A DNA stretch of 64,000 bases, taken from contig JAABTV010000003.1 in the NCBI GenBank assembly GCA_011389685.1, forward strand, positions 1 to 64,000. Direction: 5' to 3'. Numbering within the stretch: the first letter of the stretch is position 1; each line of letters begins with the position of its first letter. Below are positions 54,084 to 62,238 of this stretch, piece by piece. The stretch is from Paracoccaceae bacterium (GTDB lineage: Bacteria > Pseudomonadota > Alphaproteobacteria > Rhodobacterales > Rhodobacteraceae). The notes beneath the pieces were generated by a model. It was given only the letters and a program-made list of their open reading frames with translations. It did no database searches and was not told the DNA's origin. The position numbers and the translations under genes were made by a program.

Positions 54084-55285
54084 TGGCCGATGGCCGTCAC
54101 GGGATCGACCCTTGCCGCGGACCGTGCCGGCAGGATCGAGGCGAGGATGGCACCAATGACCGTCAGCATGATGGCCAAGCCATATGAGCCCTGCGTGATG
54201 TCCATCGGCAAGGTGCCCGGTCGAAATTCGTCGCGGCCGGGAAATGGCAGCAGCGCCAGATATCCCAGCGTCGCGCCTGCCACTCCTCCGAGCAACCCGA
54301 CCAACGCGCCCTGCGTCACAAACACGAAGACCACAAAGCCACGTCTTGCCCCCATGGCCCGCATGATGCCGATTTCGGGACGGCGCCGGTAGGTTGAGAG
54401 CAACAGCGCCGATGCCACGCCGATCACGATGGTGATCAGGGCGAAGCTCTTGAGGAAATAACCGGTCTGGGCCTGTGCGTTCAATGCTTCCATCAATTGT
54501 TCCGCCCCATCTGTCCAGGGAACGGCATCCAGCCCGGTCAGCCCCCGGATACGCAGGGCTGTGGCATCGGCGGCATTAAGGTCATATAGCTTGATCTCGA
54601 GCCGCGTGACACCTTGCGGCAGGCCGAAAAGCGTGCGCGCGGTCGGCAAGCTGACATAGACGCTGGTGCGGTCCAGCATGCCGGTGCCGGTCTGAAAGAT
54701 CCCTCCCACGGTGGGCACCACGCTGACCCCGTTCGACGATTGCAGCCGCACAACCTGCCCGACCGACAAATCCAGCTCGTCTGCCAGATTCTTACCCAGA
54801 ATGATGCCGCCAGAGCCTAATCGCGCAGATCCAGCGACAAGATAGCCTTCCAGATCAAGGATGGCGGATTCGCGGCCTGGCTCCAGCCCCGTGACGCTGA
54901 CTTGCGCCACCTGCGCCGCGCGGGCCAGGAAGCCCGCGCCGGTGATCTGCGGCGACACGGCCCGGACATCTGGTATCGCCTCGATCAGCGGCGTCCAGGT
55001 TTCCGTGTCCCGCAGCGTGGCGGTGCGCAGGCGGCCCCGCTCAACCGCGACCAGAAGATGCCCTTTGGCGTCGACAAGGACAGCGGGGTCGGGTGTTTCT
55101 GCCTCGATCGTCACATGGCTGATGTCGCCGACGGTGCGCGACAGGATGAACTCGGCCAAACCCCCGATCAGTGCGGACATGAAGATGAAGATGAACACCC
55201 CGACTGCCACGCCGGAAACCAGAAGCGCCGTCTGCGCCTTGTTTGCCGTCAGATAGCGTAAAGCGATCTTGAGCCCGTAAAGCAT
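54080..55285 (-). CDS. FtsX/MacB-type ABC permease
   Basis: The 401-residue inner-membrane protein has one N-terminal membrane segment (about 18-42), a periplasmic domain of roughly 220 residues, and three C-terminal segments with STYRRRPEIGIMRAMGARRGFV, the FtsX-domain coupling signature. With the ATPase and the adaptor it forms a MacAB/LolCDE-like complex for periplasm-to-outside transport or lipoprotein release. Its ATG shares a base with the adaptor stop (TGATG). No outer-membrane TolC-like gene lies nearby. Confidence 0.9.
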   Translation of the reverse strand: MLYGLKIALRYLTANKAQTALLVSGVAVGVFIFIFMSALIGGLAEFILSRTVGDISHVTIEAETPDPAVLVDAKGHLLVAVERGRLRTATLRDTETWTPLIEAIPDVRAVSPQITGAGFLARAAQVAQVSVTGLEPGRESAILDLEGYLVAGSARLGSGGIILGKNLADELDLSVGQVVRLQSSNGVSVVPTVGGIFQTGTGMLDRTSVYVSLPTARTLFGLPQGVTRLEIKLYDLNAADATALRIRGLTGLDAVPWTDGAEQLMEALNAQAQTGYFLKSFALITIVIGVASALLLSTYRRRPEIGIMRAMGARRGFVVFVFVTQGALVGLLGGVAGATLGYLALLPFPGRDEFRPGTLPMDITQGSYGLAIMLTVIGAILASILPARSAARVDPVTAIGQ

Positions 55286-56466
55286 CAGGGGACATCCGAC
55301 CGGATCGGTTGGCCATCGCTCAGACCCGTCGCGTCGATGATCACCGGATCACCGGGTGACAACCCGTTTGTCACGATCAGCCGTGCGGCAGGCCAGTCGA
55401 TTACCCTTACGGACTGACGCCGGGCGACCCCGTCATGCGCCAGAAAAACCGCCGCATCCCCATTGTTCCTCACAAGGGCTGTGCGCGGGACAGTCAGCGC
55501 GGCGTCCTGCTGGTCCACAATGATATTGGCCGTGACTGTCAGACCAACAGGGGCGCTGATCGGCGCATCGAACCCGATCTCTACCGCAAGGCCGCCGGTC
55601 GTGATGTCCACCCGGCCTGCAACGGTCCTGATGTGTCCCGTTCGCGTTTCTGTTTCCCCCGACAGGCGCAGGGTGACCGGCTGGCCAACGACGATCTGGC
55701 TCGCGTAGGCTTCATCCACGTCAGTTTCGACAATCAGATCGTCCAGATCCGCCAGCGTCAACAGGACGGTTGTCGTATCCGCGATCTGACCCACTTCGGC
55801 ATCCAGTGCGATAACGGTTCCCGAGATCGGCGCACGCAGGGTGTGACGCGTCAACTGGACCTGCGCCTGTTCCAAAAGGGCTGTCATGCGCGCGACCTCC
55901 TGTGTTGCGGACTGCACCGCAAGCCAATCTGCCGCCAGTTTCGCTGCGCTGACATTCGCTCCCAGCGCCAGGGAGCGTGCATAGGTCGCCGCTGCCTGTT
56001 CCTTTGCTACCAAGGCGGCGTCAAGCCCCGCCAACGCCTGTCGCAGGATGGCTTCCTGTGCAGAGCTGTCGGTCCGGAGCAGCAGCTGGCCGGCCTCCAC
56101 CTGCTGTCCCTCGTTGACCGCTACTTGAGTCAGGCTTCCGCCGACCTGCGAGCGGAGGTCGACCGAGTGCAGTGCCGCGATCCTGCCGTTGACGGCCAGC
56201 AGACGGGTGACAGGCGCATCTGCGACCTCTTCTATTGCGACAGGTATCCGAGCCGCAGTCCAAGGCTGGAAGTAAACGAGACCCGCCACGACAGTGCCCA
56301 ACATCCCGCCCAAAAGCCAGACCCATCGGCGACGGTGTTGGTCAATCGCAGGCGGCGGGTCCGGAGGCTTGCAAGGCACGGGGACAAGCGATGAAGACAC
56401 CTCTACAGGGGCCTGATCCACTGGTGATTCATTGCCTTGCTGCGTGGGCGTTTTGGAAGAGGCCAT
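55285..56466 (-). CDS. MacA/HlyD-type membrane fusion (adaptor) protein
   Basis: The 393-residue protein starts MASSKTPTQQ and has a Pro-rich cytoplasmic N-terminus of about 48 residues. A single membrane anchor (WVWLLGGMLGTVVAGLVYF) is followed by a lipoyl-like half-motif (NGRIAALHSVDLRSQVGGSLTQVAVNEGQQVEAGQLLL), a coiled-coil hairpin (about 160-225) and beta-barrel domains. It would bridge the ABC permease to the outer membrane. ATG 56466 was chosen because the frame upstream is poor. It is the first gene of the exporter operon, and the N-terminal Pro-rich region is unusually long for this family. Confidence 0.88.
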   Translation of the reverse strand: MASSKTPTQQGNESPVDQAPVEVSSSLVPVPCKPPDPPPAIDQHRRRWVWLLGGMLGTVVAGLVYFQPWTAARIPVAIEEVADAPVTRLLAVNGRIAALHSVDLRSQVGGSLTQVAVNEGQQVEAGQLLLRTDSSAQEAILRQALAGLDAALVAKEQAAATYARSLALGANVSAAKLAADWLAVQSATQEVARMTALLEQAQVQLTRHTLRAPISGTVIALDAEVGQIADTTTVLLTLADLDDLIVETDVDEAYASQIVVGQPVTLRLSGETETRTGHIRTVAGRVDITTGGLAVEIGFDAPISAPVGLTVTANIIVDQQDAALTVPRTALVRNNGDAAVFLAHDGVARRQSVRVIDWPAARLIVTNGLSPGDPVIIDATGLSDGQPIRSDVP

Positions 56467-57156
56467 GGCACCCTTGGATTGGATTTGAAAGAGGCATACC
56501 ACCGACAGCTTATCTTTTCGAAACCCCATTATCCACGAGAAAAAGCAGGCGCCATGACGGCATGCAGATGCCAGATTCAAGTGCAAAGCCGCGTCTTGTT
56601 GCAACGGGCATTGCATCGGCGCTGCCCCCTCCACGGCCCATGGCCAGAGAAGCGACGAGAGAAGGTCAACTTCGCCATGGACTGCCAGTGCCGTGCGGCC
56701 CGAGCGACCGGGCTGAGCGCCAGAAGAGGCTATGCGGCATGCCTGACCGCGTCGCGGGCAAGGAGGCCGGGACGACTCCTTGTTCTGGCCCGGACCCGGC
56801 CTCGGCTAGGGCGTGTCGGGTTTGATCGAATTCGCGCCGCCGGGAACGGCGGCGAAGCCGCCCGGGCAGCACCCGACCGTGGCCCTGTGCTGCCCTTTCG
56901 TTGGGCGCGAGACGAATCCGATTTGCTGGGTTACGCTATAAGCCCTGCGCCGATCCCATGCCGCGCCTTGTCGGGCGAAACCATTCCCGACTTGAAAGAC
57001 GCTGGCGCGGCCGGAGCCTATCCGCATATGCAGAGGCTCAGCCACCAGTGCCGTCCTTGCGCGCCTGCCGCCCAGTTTGCTTGCTCACGAAAAGACCTTC
57101 GGCGCGGGCCTGGAGGGAGTGGAATCCGGTTTGTCGCGCTCCGGTGTCCCGGGCGA
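56467..57156. repeat. Intergenic gap with inverted short repeat and truncated copy C
   Basis: No gene is recognised in this 690-base gap. At 56810-56826 the short repeat appears inverted (complement reads ATCAAACCCGACACGCC). It is followed by copy C of the structured element (about 56834-56910), which starts like copies A and B but jumps from GGGCAGCAC directly to CCGACCG, skipping the middle 100-odd bases at a shared AGCAC. After it, CGCTATAAGC (56935-56944) recalls TGCTATAAGC after copy A. The rest is unremarkable. Confidence 0.6.
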
Positions 57157-58701
57157 TTACATCCGCGCCTCGATCAGATGCGGGCCCGGTTCCGCGAAGG
57201 CGCGGGTGAGTTCGTCGTGCAGGTCTTGCGCGTCGGAGACGTTGACACCCGGCACGCCGTAAGCGCGGGCCTGCGCGACCCAGTCGATGGGCGGATTGTC
57301 GAGGCTCATCAGCGGGTCGGAGTGCTCATCCGGCTCGCCCGCGCCGATGCGCGACATTTCGGTGGCGAGGATGCGGTAGCGCCGGTTCGACAGGATCACC
57401 ACGGTGACGTTCATGCCGGCGCGCGCCATGGTCCAGAGCGCCTGGGGCGTGTAGCTGGCCGAGCCGTCGCCGACCACGGCCAGAACCGGGCGGTCGGGGC
57501 AGGCGGCGGCGGCGCCCACGGCCACGGGCATGGAATAGCCGATCGAACCGCCGCGATTGTTGAGCCAGTCATGCGCGGGAGACGCGGCGCAGGCCGGTTG
57601 CAGGTGGGGGCCGTTGGTCACGGATTCATCCACCACGATCGCGCCTTCGGGCAGGGCGTTGGCCACGGCAGCGCCCAGCGCCTCGGGCGTGATCGCGCCG
57701 CGGGGCAGGGGCGGCATGGCCGGGGCGGTTGCATCCACCGGCGCGGCGCCGAGGTGATCGGCCAGTGCGGCCAGTGTCGCTTCGAGATCGCATTCGGGCG
57801 GGGAGAGGGGGGTGACCGCGCAGCCCTCGGGCAGAAGCGCGCTGGGACGTTCGGGATAGGCGAAGAAGGCCACCGGCGCGCGGGCCCCGGCGAGAATGGC
57901 ATGGCGGGTGCCGGCGAGCGCCTCAAGCGCGGCGTCGATCTGGAACGGAATGCGGGCCAGTTCAGGCAAGCCCCCGCCACGAGAGGTGCGCGCGGTCGCG
58001 GCCTCGGCGCGCAGGCTCGCGCCGGTTTTTGCGGCGATGGCGTGGCCGAGCTCGATGGCGCGGCGGGTGATGTGGGGGCTGCCCAGCAGCAGAAGCGCGC
58101 CCGGTTCATGCAATGCCTTGGCCGCCGCGGCGATGGTCGCGGCATCGGGGGGCGTGGGCATGGGCGGGCTGGCCGGGGGCAGGTTCGAGGGCTGTGCCGC
58201 GCTCCAGGCGATGTCGTTGGGCACGATCAGCGTGCCGACGCCGGTGGGGCCGGTCCGGATGTCGGTGAGCATGTCGGTCACGGCGGCGTCGATCTGGCCG
58301 ATGTCATCAAGGGTTGTCACCGTCTTGCTGACCGGGCGCGCGAGCCCGGCGATATCGGCGGTGAGCGGGGCGTCATGGGCGATGTGGTCGACCGCGTGTT
58401 CGCCGACGATGTTAATGATCGGCGAGGCGGCCTTGCGCGCGTTGTGCAGGTTGGCGATCCCGTTGGCGAGGCCGGGGCCAAGATGCAAAAGCGTTGCGGC
58501 GGGTCTGCGCGCCATGCGGGCGAAGCCGTCGGCGGCGCCGGTGGCGACGCCCTCGAACAGGCACAGGTGGCAGGTGATGCCGAGGTCATGGGTGAAGGCC
58601 GTGACGAGGTGCATTTCCGTCGTGCCGGGATTGGCAAAGCATGTATCGACCCCGTTCCGGGCGAGAACCCGGGCCAGTATGTCCGCGCCTGTCTGTGCCA
58701 T
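57157..58701 (-). CDS. ThDP-dependent acetolactate-synthase-like / benzoylformate-decarboxylase-like enzyme
   Basis: The 514-residue protein has the N-terminal catalytic-Glu region (CFANPGTTEMHLV, then LCLFEGVATGAADGFARM), a middle domain, and a C-terminal ThDP/Mg motif VVGDGSASYTPQALWTMARAGMNVTVVILSNRRYRIL. It resembles the 'acetolactate synthase large subunit' paralogues common in alphaproteobacteria. It lacks a partner small subunit here, so branched-chain biosynthesis is unlikely and decarboxylation of a 2-keto acid is plausible. ATG 58701 (MAQTGADIL) follows GGGAGCGACGCAG and was chosen over ATG 58719. It appears to be transcribed alone. Confidence 0.88.
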   Translation of the reverse strand: MAQTGADILARVLARNGVDTCFANPGTTEMHLVTAFTHDLGITCHLCLFEGVATGAADGFARMARRPAATLLHLGPGLANGIANLHNARKAASPIINIVGEHAVDHIAHDAPLTADIAGLARPVSKTVTTLDDIGQIDAAVTDMLTDIRTGPTGVGTLIVPNDIAWSAAQPSNLPPASPPMPTPPDAATIAAAAKALHEPGALLLLGSPHITRRAIELGHAIAAKTGASLRAEAATARTSRGGGLPELARIPFQIDAALEALAGTRHAILAGARAPVAFFAYPERPSALLPEGCAVTPLSPPECDLEATLAALADHLGAAPVDATAPAMPPLPRGAITPEALGAAVANALPEGAIVVDESVTNGPHLQPACAASPAHDWLNNRGGSIGYSMPVAVGAAAACPDRPVLAVVGDGSASYTPQALWTMARAGMNVTVVILSNRRYRILATEMSRIGAGEPDEHSDPLMSLDNPPIDWVAQARAYGVPGVNVSDAQDLHDELTRAFAEPGPHLIEARM

Positions 58702-58801
58702 CTGCGTCGCTCCCTGCATCTCGTGACATTCGGCACCGAAGGTGGCAGCCGAACGCGGGAGGTGCAAGCGGCGACGCTGCGTTCCCTGCGAGTGGCGGAT
58801 G

Positions 58802-59437
58802 TCAGATCCGGAACAGCGGTTGCAGCACGCGCGGCAGGAAGCTGTTGAATTTCAACGCCGCATCGGTGGCGGCGAGGCAGATGCAGGGCGCGCCCTCGGC
58901 GGCAATCGGCGTGTGTTCGAGATCGGCATCCGCGATTTCGAGATCGCCGGGGCCGAAATGGCCGGTTTCATCCTCGAAGGCGCCTTGCAGGACCAGCGTC
59001 AGTTCGAGGCCGTTATGCCCGTGATCGGGCACCGCCTGACCGGGTGCGATCCACAAGAGGCGCACCGAGCCTTCGGCGCCGTGGTCGATGATGCATTGCC
59101 GGTTGCCCATGCCGATCCGTTTCCATTTCGGCGGGCGGCCCTTGAGCGCCTCCATCACCGGGCCGGGATAGACCCCCTGGCGGGGGTGCGGCGCGGGCAT
59201 GTCGAAAGGGTTGTCGAGTGCATCGAGAACCCGGTCGCGCAGGGACTCGCTGATCGTTTCGGGCGCGGATTGTTCGATTATGGCCCCGCCTGCGGCCTCG
59301 TGCGCGGCGAGCCGGGCGCGGCATTCGTCACAGAGCGACACATGCGCGGCCACCACCAGTGCAAACGGCTTGGGCAGGGTGCCCGCCGCATAGGCGATCA
59401 GGAGGCTGTCGGGGATGTGATGGGTGATGCCGGTCAT
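58802..59437 (-). CDS. chrR: ChrR-type zinc anti-sigma factor with cupin domain
   Basis: The 211-residue protein has an N-terminal zinc anti-sigma domain (ligand candidates His6/His7, His32, Cys36 and Cys39, in VVAAHVSLCDECRAR) and a C-terminal cupin (VPDHGHNGLELTLVLQG) typical of ChrR of Rhodobacter. ChrR holds RpoE inactive until singlet oxygen triggers its degradation, which needs the cupin domain. Its ATG overlaps the rpoE stop (ATGA), giving coupled synthesis. It is the downstream gene of the autoregulated rpoE-chrR operon. Confidence 0.93.
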   Translation of the reverse strand: MTGITHHIPDSLLIAYAAGTLPKPFALVVAAHVSLCDECRARLAAHEAAGGAIIEQSAPETISESLRDRVLDALDNPFDMPAPHPRQGVYPGPVMEALKGRPPKWKRIGMGNRQCIIDHGAEGSVRLLWIAPGQAVPDHGHNGLELTLVLQGAFEDETGHFGPGDLEIADADLEHTPIAAEGAPCICLAATDAALKFNSFLPRVLQPLFRI

Positions 59438-60021
59438 GGCGTGCCTATGATCTTGAGTTCGTGGCGCAGCCGCTCCAGTCCGAGGCGGATGCGTGATTTT
59501 ATGGTTCCGAGCGGGAGGCCGGTTTCGGCCTGGATATCGGTATGGCTCAACTCGCCCAAATAGGCCTTTTCGACCATTTCCCGCTGTGCCGGTTTCAGCT
59601 TGTTCAGGGCCTGTTTGAGTTTCTCGGTTTCCTGTTCGAGCCCCAGGATCTGGCTGGCATCGGGGGTCGTGTCTTCGGCTTGTTGCGCGATCTCTTCGGG
59701 GAGAGGGCGGCGCTCGCGGCGCAGGATGTCGATCTGTCGGTTACGCGCGATCTGGTAGATCCAGCTTGAAACCTGCGCGCGCTCGGGATCGAACTGATGG
59801 GCCTTGTGCCAGACGGTCAGCATGACATCCTGAACGATATCCTCGACCTGGGCCGACGGCGCCCCGGATCGGGCCACGACCCCCTTGAGACGCGGGGCGA
59901 AGTGATCGAAGAGCTGGGCAAAGGCCCTCCGGTCGCGGTCATCGCGGACCGCGAGCATCCATTCGGTCTGGATCGAGTAATTGATCTTGCTCACCTGTGC
60001 CTGCTCTTGTCCTGCCATCAT
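59434..60021 (-). CDS. rpoE: ECF sigma factor of the RpoE/ChrR (singlet oxygen) system
   Basis: The 195-residue ECF sigma factor has region 2 (RDRRAFAQLFDHFAPRLKGVV, VEDIVQDVMLTVWHKAHQFDP, SSWIYQIARNRQIDILRRE) and region 4 (LKPAQREMVEKAYLGELSHTDIQAETGLPLGTIKSRIRLGLERLR). It is very like Rhodobacter RpoE, and chrR follows. It directs transcription from TGATCC-N18-TA promoters under singlet oxygen stress. The start is uncertain (adjacent ATGs 60021/60018); longer frames upstream run over the promoter and are rejected. A match to its own consensus lies at 60121-60097. Confidence 0.93.
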   Translation of the reverse strand: MMAGQEQAQVSKINYSIQTEWMLAVRDDRDRRAFAQLFDHFAPRLKGVVARSGAPSAQVEDIVQDVMLTVWHKAHQFDPERAQVSSWIYQIARNRQIDILRRERRPLPEEIAQQAEDTTPDASQILGLEQETEKLKQALNKLKPAQREMVEKAYLGELSHTDIQAETGLPLGTIKSRIRLGLERLRHELKIIGTP

Positions 60022-60096
60022 GCTGACGACGAGTCTATCGCAGGTGGCGTTGACGGCAAGCGTTCTGTGATCATCCAGTAACATCATGGCGGGGTT

Positions 60097-60121
60097 ACGC
60101 GGCGTGTTTCGCGGCGGATCA
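60097..60121 (-). promoter_or_regulatory. RpoE-type autoregulatory promoter of rpoE-chrR
   Basis: Reading leftward, TGATCC (60121-60116) is followed by exactly 18 bases and TAACC (60097 onward). Rhodobacter RpoE uses -35 TGATCC and -10 TAAGA-like with 18-base spacing, so this is the expected autoregulatory promoter about 75 bases before the sigma gene. Confidence 0.75.
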
Positions 60122-60156
60122 CTTTTCAGGGGCGTTTTCTTTTCGCGCGGCGGGTT

Positions 60157-60186
60157 TGATCCGGTTGCCCGGGCGGCTCGTAGAGT
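60157..60186 (+). promoter_or_regulatory. RpoE-type promoter of the rightward lipid operon
   Basis: TGATCC (60157-60162), an 18-base spacer and TAGAGT (60181-60186) match the same consensus, reading right. The ATG of the flavoprotein gene follows at 60212. Together with the mirror-image promoter before rpoE it places both operons under the same sigma factor. Confidence 0.75.
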
Positions 60187-60211
60187 TGAAACACAATAAA
60201 GAGGATAGACA

Positions 60212-61489
60212 ATGTCATTTGACGCCCCGCCACAGCACCGCCCGCGCATCGCGATCGTGGGCGGGGGCATTTCGGGACTTGCCGCCGCTTATCGGCTGTC
60301 GCCGGGATGCGACGTGACGCTCTACGAGGCCGATTCGCGATTGGGCGGGCATGCGCGCACGGTCATGGCCGGGCGCCGCGGGGATCAGCCGGTCGATACG
60401 GGGTTCATCGTGTTCAATTACGTCAATTATCCGCATCTGACGGCGATGTTTCGCGATCTCGACGTGCCGGTCGAGAAGAGCAGCATGAGCTTTGGTGCCA
60501 CCATCGATGACGGGCGGGTGGAATACGGGCTGAGCAGCCTTGGCGCGCTGTTCGCTCAGAAATCCAACATTCGCCGGCCCGGTTTCCTGGCCATGGTGCG
60601 CGATATCATGCGATTCAATGCGCGCGCCGAGGGGGCGGCGGATGACGGGCTGACGATTGACGAGCTGATGCGCGAGCTGCGCTTGGGCGACTGGTTCCGG
60701 CGCTATTACCTGATGCCGATCTGTGGCGCGATCTGGTCCACGCCGATGGAGCAGATCGGCAGCTTTCCGGCCGCGACGCTGGTGCGGTTCTTCAAGAACC
60801 ACGCGCTGATGAACGTGACCGGGCAGCACCAGTGGTGGACCGTGAAGGGCGGCAGCCGGGAATATGTCCGGCGGCTGGAAACCCGCCTGTCCAGCCTTGG
60901 CTGCGATCTGCGCGCGGGCACGCAGGTCCAGGCGGTGGAGCGGGACGGGCAGGGCGTGGTCATCCGCAGCGCGCGGTTCGGGGCGGAGAGTTTCGACCAG
61001 GTGATCCTTGCCTGCCACTCGGATGACGCCTTGCGCCTGTTGTCGCACCCGACGGGCGAAGAGCGCGCGGCGCTTTCGGACCTGACCTTTCAGGACAATC
61101 ATGCTATCCTGCATTGTGATGAAACGCAGATGCCGAAACGCAGGGCCTGCTGGTCCTCGTGGGTCTACAAGGCCGATGATCACGACGCGCGCCCCGCGAT
61201 TGGGGTCACATACTGGATGAACCGCTTGCAGAACATCCCTGAGAACGATCCGCTTTTCGTGTCGCTCAACCCGGTCAGGCCGGTGCGGGAGGATCGTATT
61301 TTCGACGAGGTCACGTTCCGCCATCCGGTGTTTGACCAGGCCGCGTTGCGCGCACAGGACAGGCTGGGTGCGATACAGGGGCAGAATCGTACATGGTTTG
61401 CGGGGGCTTACCTGCGCCACGGGTTTCACGAAGACGGGTTTGCGAGTGCCGTGCGGGTGGCGAATGCGCTTGAGCGGGTGACGATTTGA
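60212..61489 (+). CDS. FAD/NAD-binding oxidoreductase of the RpoE lipid operon
   Basis: The 425-residue flavoprotein has the Rossmann FAD motif [17 protein letters not shown], the amine-oxidase-like RLGGHARTV and a C-terminal FAD segment [24 protein letters not shown]. Relatives in Rhodobacter lie in the sigma-E-controlled cluster with CFA-synthase-like and DUF1365 genes. That cluster has been linked to making methylated and furan-containing fatty acids after singlet oxygen exposure. A desaturation or oxidation step on an acyl chain is the likely role (inference). A GAGGATAGACA ribosome site precedes ATG 60212, and the stop lies two bases before the next start. Confidence 0.88.
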   Translation: MSFDAPPQHRPRIAIVGGGISGLAAAYRLSPGCDVTLYEADSRLGGHARTVMAGRRGDQPVDTGFIVFNYVNYPHLTAMFRDLDVPVEKSSMSFGATIDDGRVEYGLSSLGALFAQKSNIRRPGFLAMVRDIMRFNARAEGAADDGLTIDELMRELRLGDWFRRYYLMPICGAIWSTPMEQIGSFPAATLVRFFKNHALMNVTGQHQWWTVKGGSREYVRRLETRLSSLGCDLRAGTQVQAVERDGQGVVIRSARFGAESFDQVILACHSDDALRLLSHPTGEERAALSDLTFQDNHAILHCDETQMPKRRACWSSWVYKADDHDARPAIGVTYWMNRLQNIPENDPLFVSLNPVRPVREDRIFDEVTFRHPVFDQAALRAQDRLGAIQGQNRTWFAGAYLRHGFHEDGFASAVRVANALERVTI

Positions 61490-61491
61490 GC

Positions 61492-62238
61492 ATGGGCGCC
61501 GAGCATATCGCGGGCAGCACCATGCATGCGCGGCGCGGCGACATTCGCAACGCGTTCCGGTATGGCGTGGATTACGTTCTGATAGACCCCAAGGCGAGGG
61601 GTGGACCGCTCTTGTTTTCGCGCAACCGGTTCAACCTGTTTTCGGTGATGGACCGTCATCATGGTGGCGCGCGGGGCCAAGGGCGTGGCGTGATCTGGGC
61701 GCGCGAGGTTCTGGCGCGGGCCGGTCTTGACGCGGACGGCGTGCAAATCCTGCTTCTGACGCAGCCGGGGTTCTTGGGATACGTGTTCAACCCGGTGAGT
61801 TTCTGGCTGGCGATAGAGGGCGGCGCGTTGCGGGCGGTGATTGCCGAGGTCAACAACACCTTCGGGGACCGGCACAGTTACCTGTGCCACCGCGAGGAGT
61901 TTGCCCCGATCACGGCCGAGACCGAGTTGACGTCACGCAAGATCTTTCATGTCTCACCGTTTCAGGATGTCGGCGGGGCCTATCGTTTCCATTTCGACAT
62001 CCGGGCGGACCGGATCGCGATTCGCATCCTGCATGAGAACGGTGCCGAGGGGGTCGTGGCGACGTTGCAGGGCGCGCGGCGGCCGCTGACCGATGGCACG
62101 ATCCTGCGGGCCGCGCTGCGCCGTCCGTTCGGGGCGCTGCGCACGGTCACGCTTATCCATTGGCAGGCCTTGCGCCTGAAACTCAAGGGCGCGCGCTATC
62201 GCAGGCGGCCCGCACCACCGAGACAGGAGGTCAGTTGA
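61492..62238 (+). CDS. DUF1365 protein
   Basis: The 248-residue protein contains MHARRGDIRNAFRYGVDYVLIDP and the family core GFLGYVFNPVSFWLAIEGGALRAVIAEVNNTFGDRHSYL, which identify DUF1365. Its biochemical function is not established; genes of this family nearly always lie between an FAD-dependent oxidoreductase and a CFA-synthase-like methyltransferase, as here. ATG 61492 was chosen (TTG 61486 overlaps the previous stop). Its stop shares a base with the next ATG. It is cytoplasmic or membrane-peripheral, with no clear membrane segment. Confidence 0.9.
   Translation: MGAEHIAGSTMHARRGDIRNAFRYGVDYVLIDPKARGGPLLFSRNRFNLFSVMDRHHGGARGQGRGVIWAREVLARAGLDADGVQILLLTQPGFLGYVFNPVSFWLAIEGGALRAVIAEVNNTFGDRHSYLCHREEFAPITAETELTSRKIFHVSPFQDVGGAYRFHFDIRADRIAIRILHENGAEGVVATLQGARRPLTDGTILRAALRRPFGALRTVTLIHWQALRLKLKGARYRRRPAPPRQEVS

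Noticed and set aside
52719-57156. Classic integrated island with attachment-site duplication at tRNA-Asn
   Set aside because: I could not find a second copy of the tRNA 3' end nor an integrase, so only a composition-based suspicion is kept.
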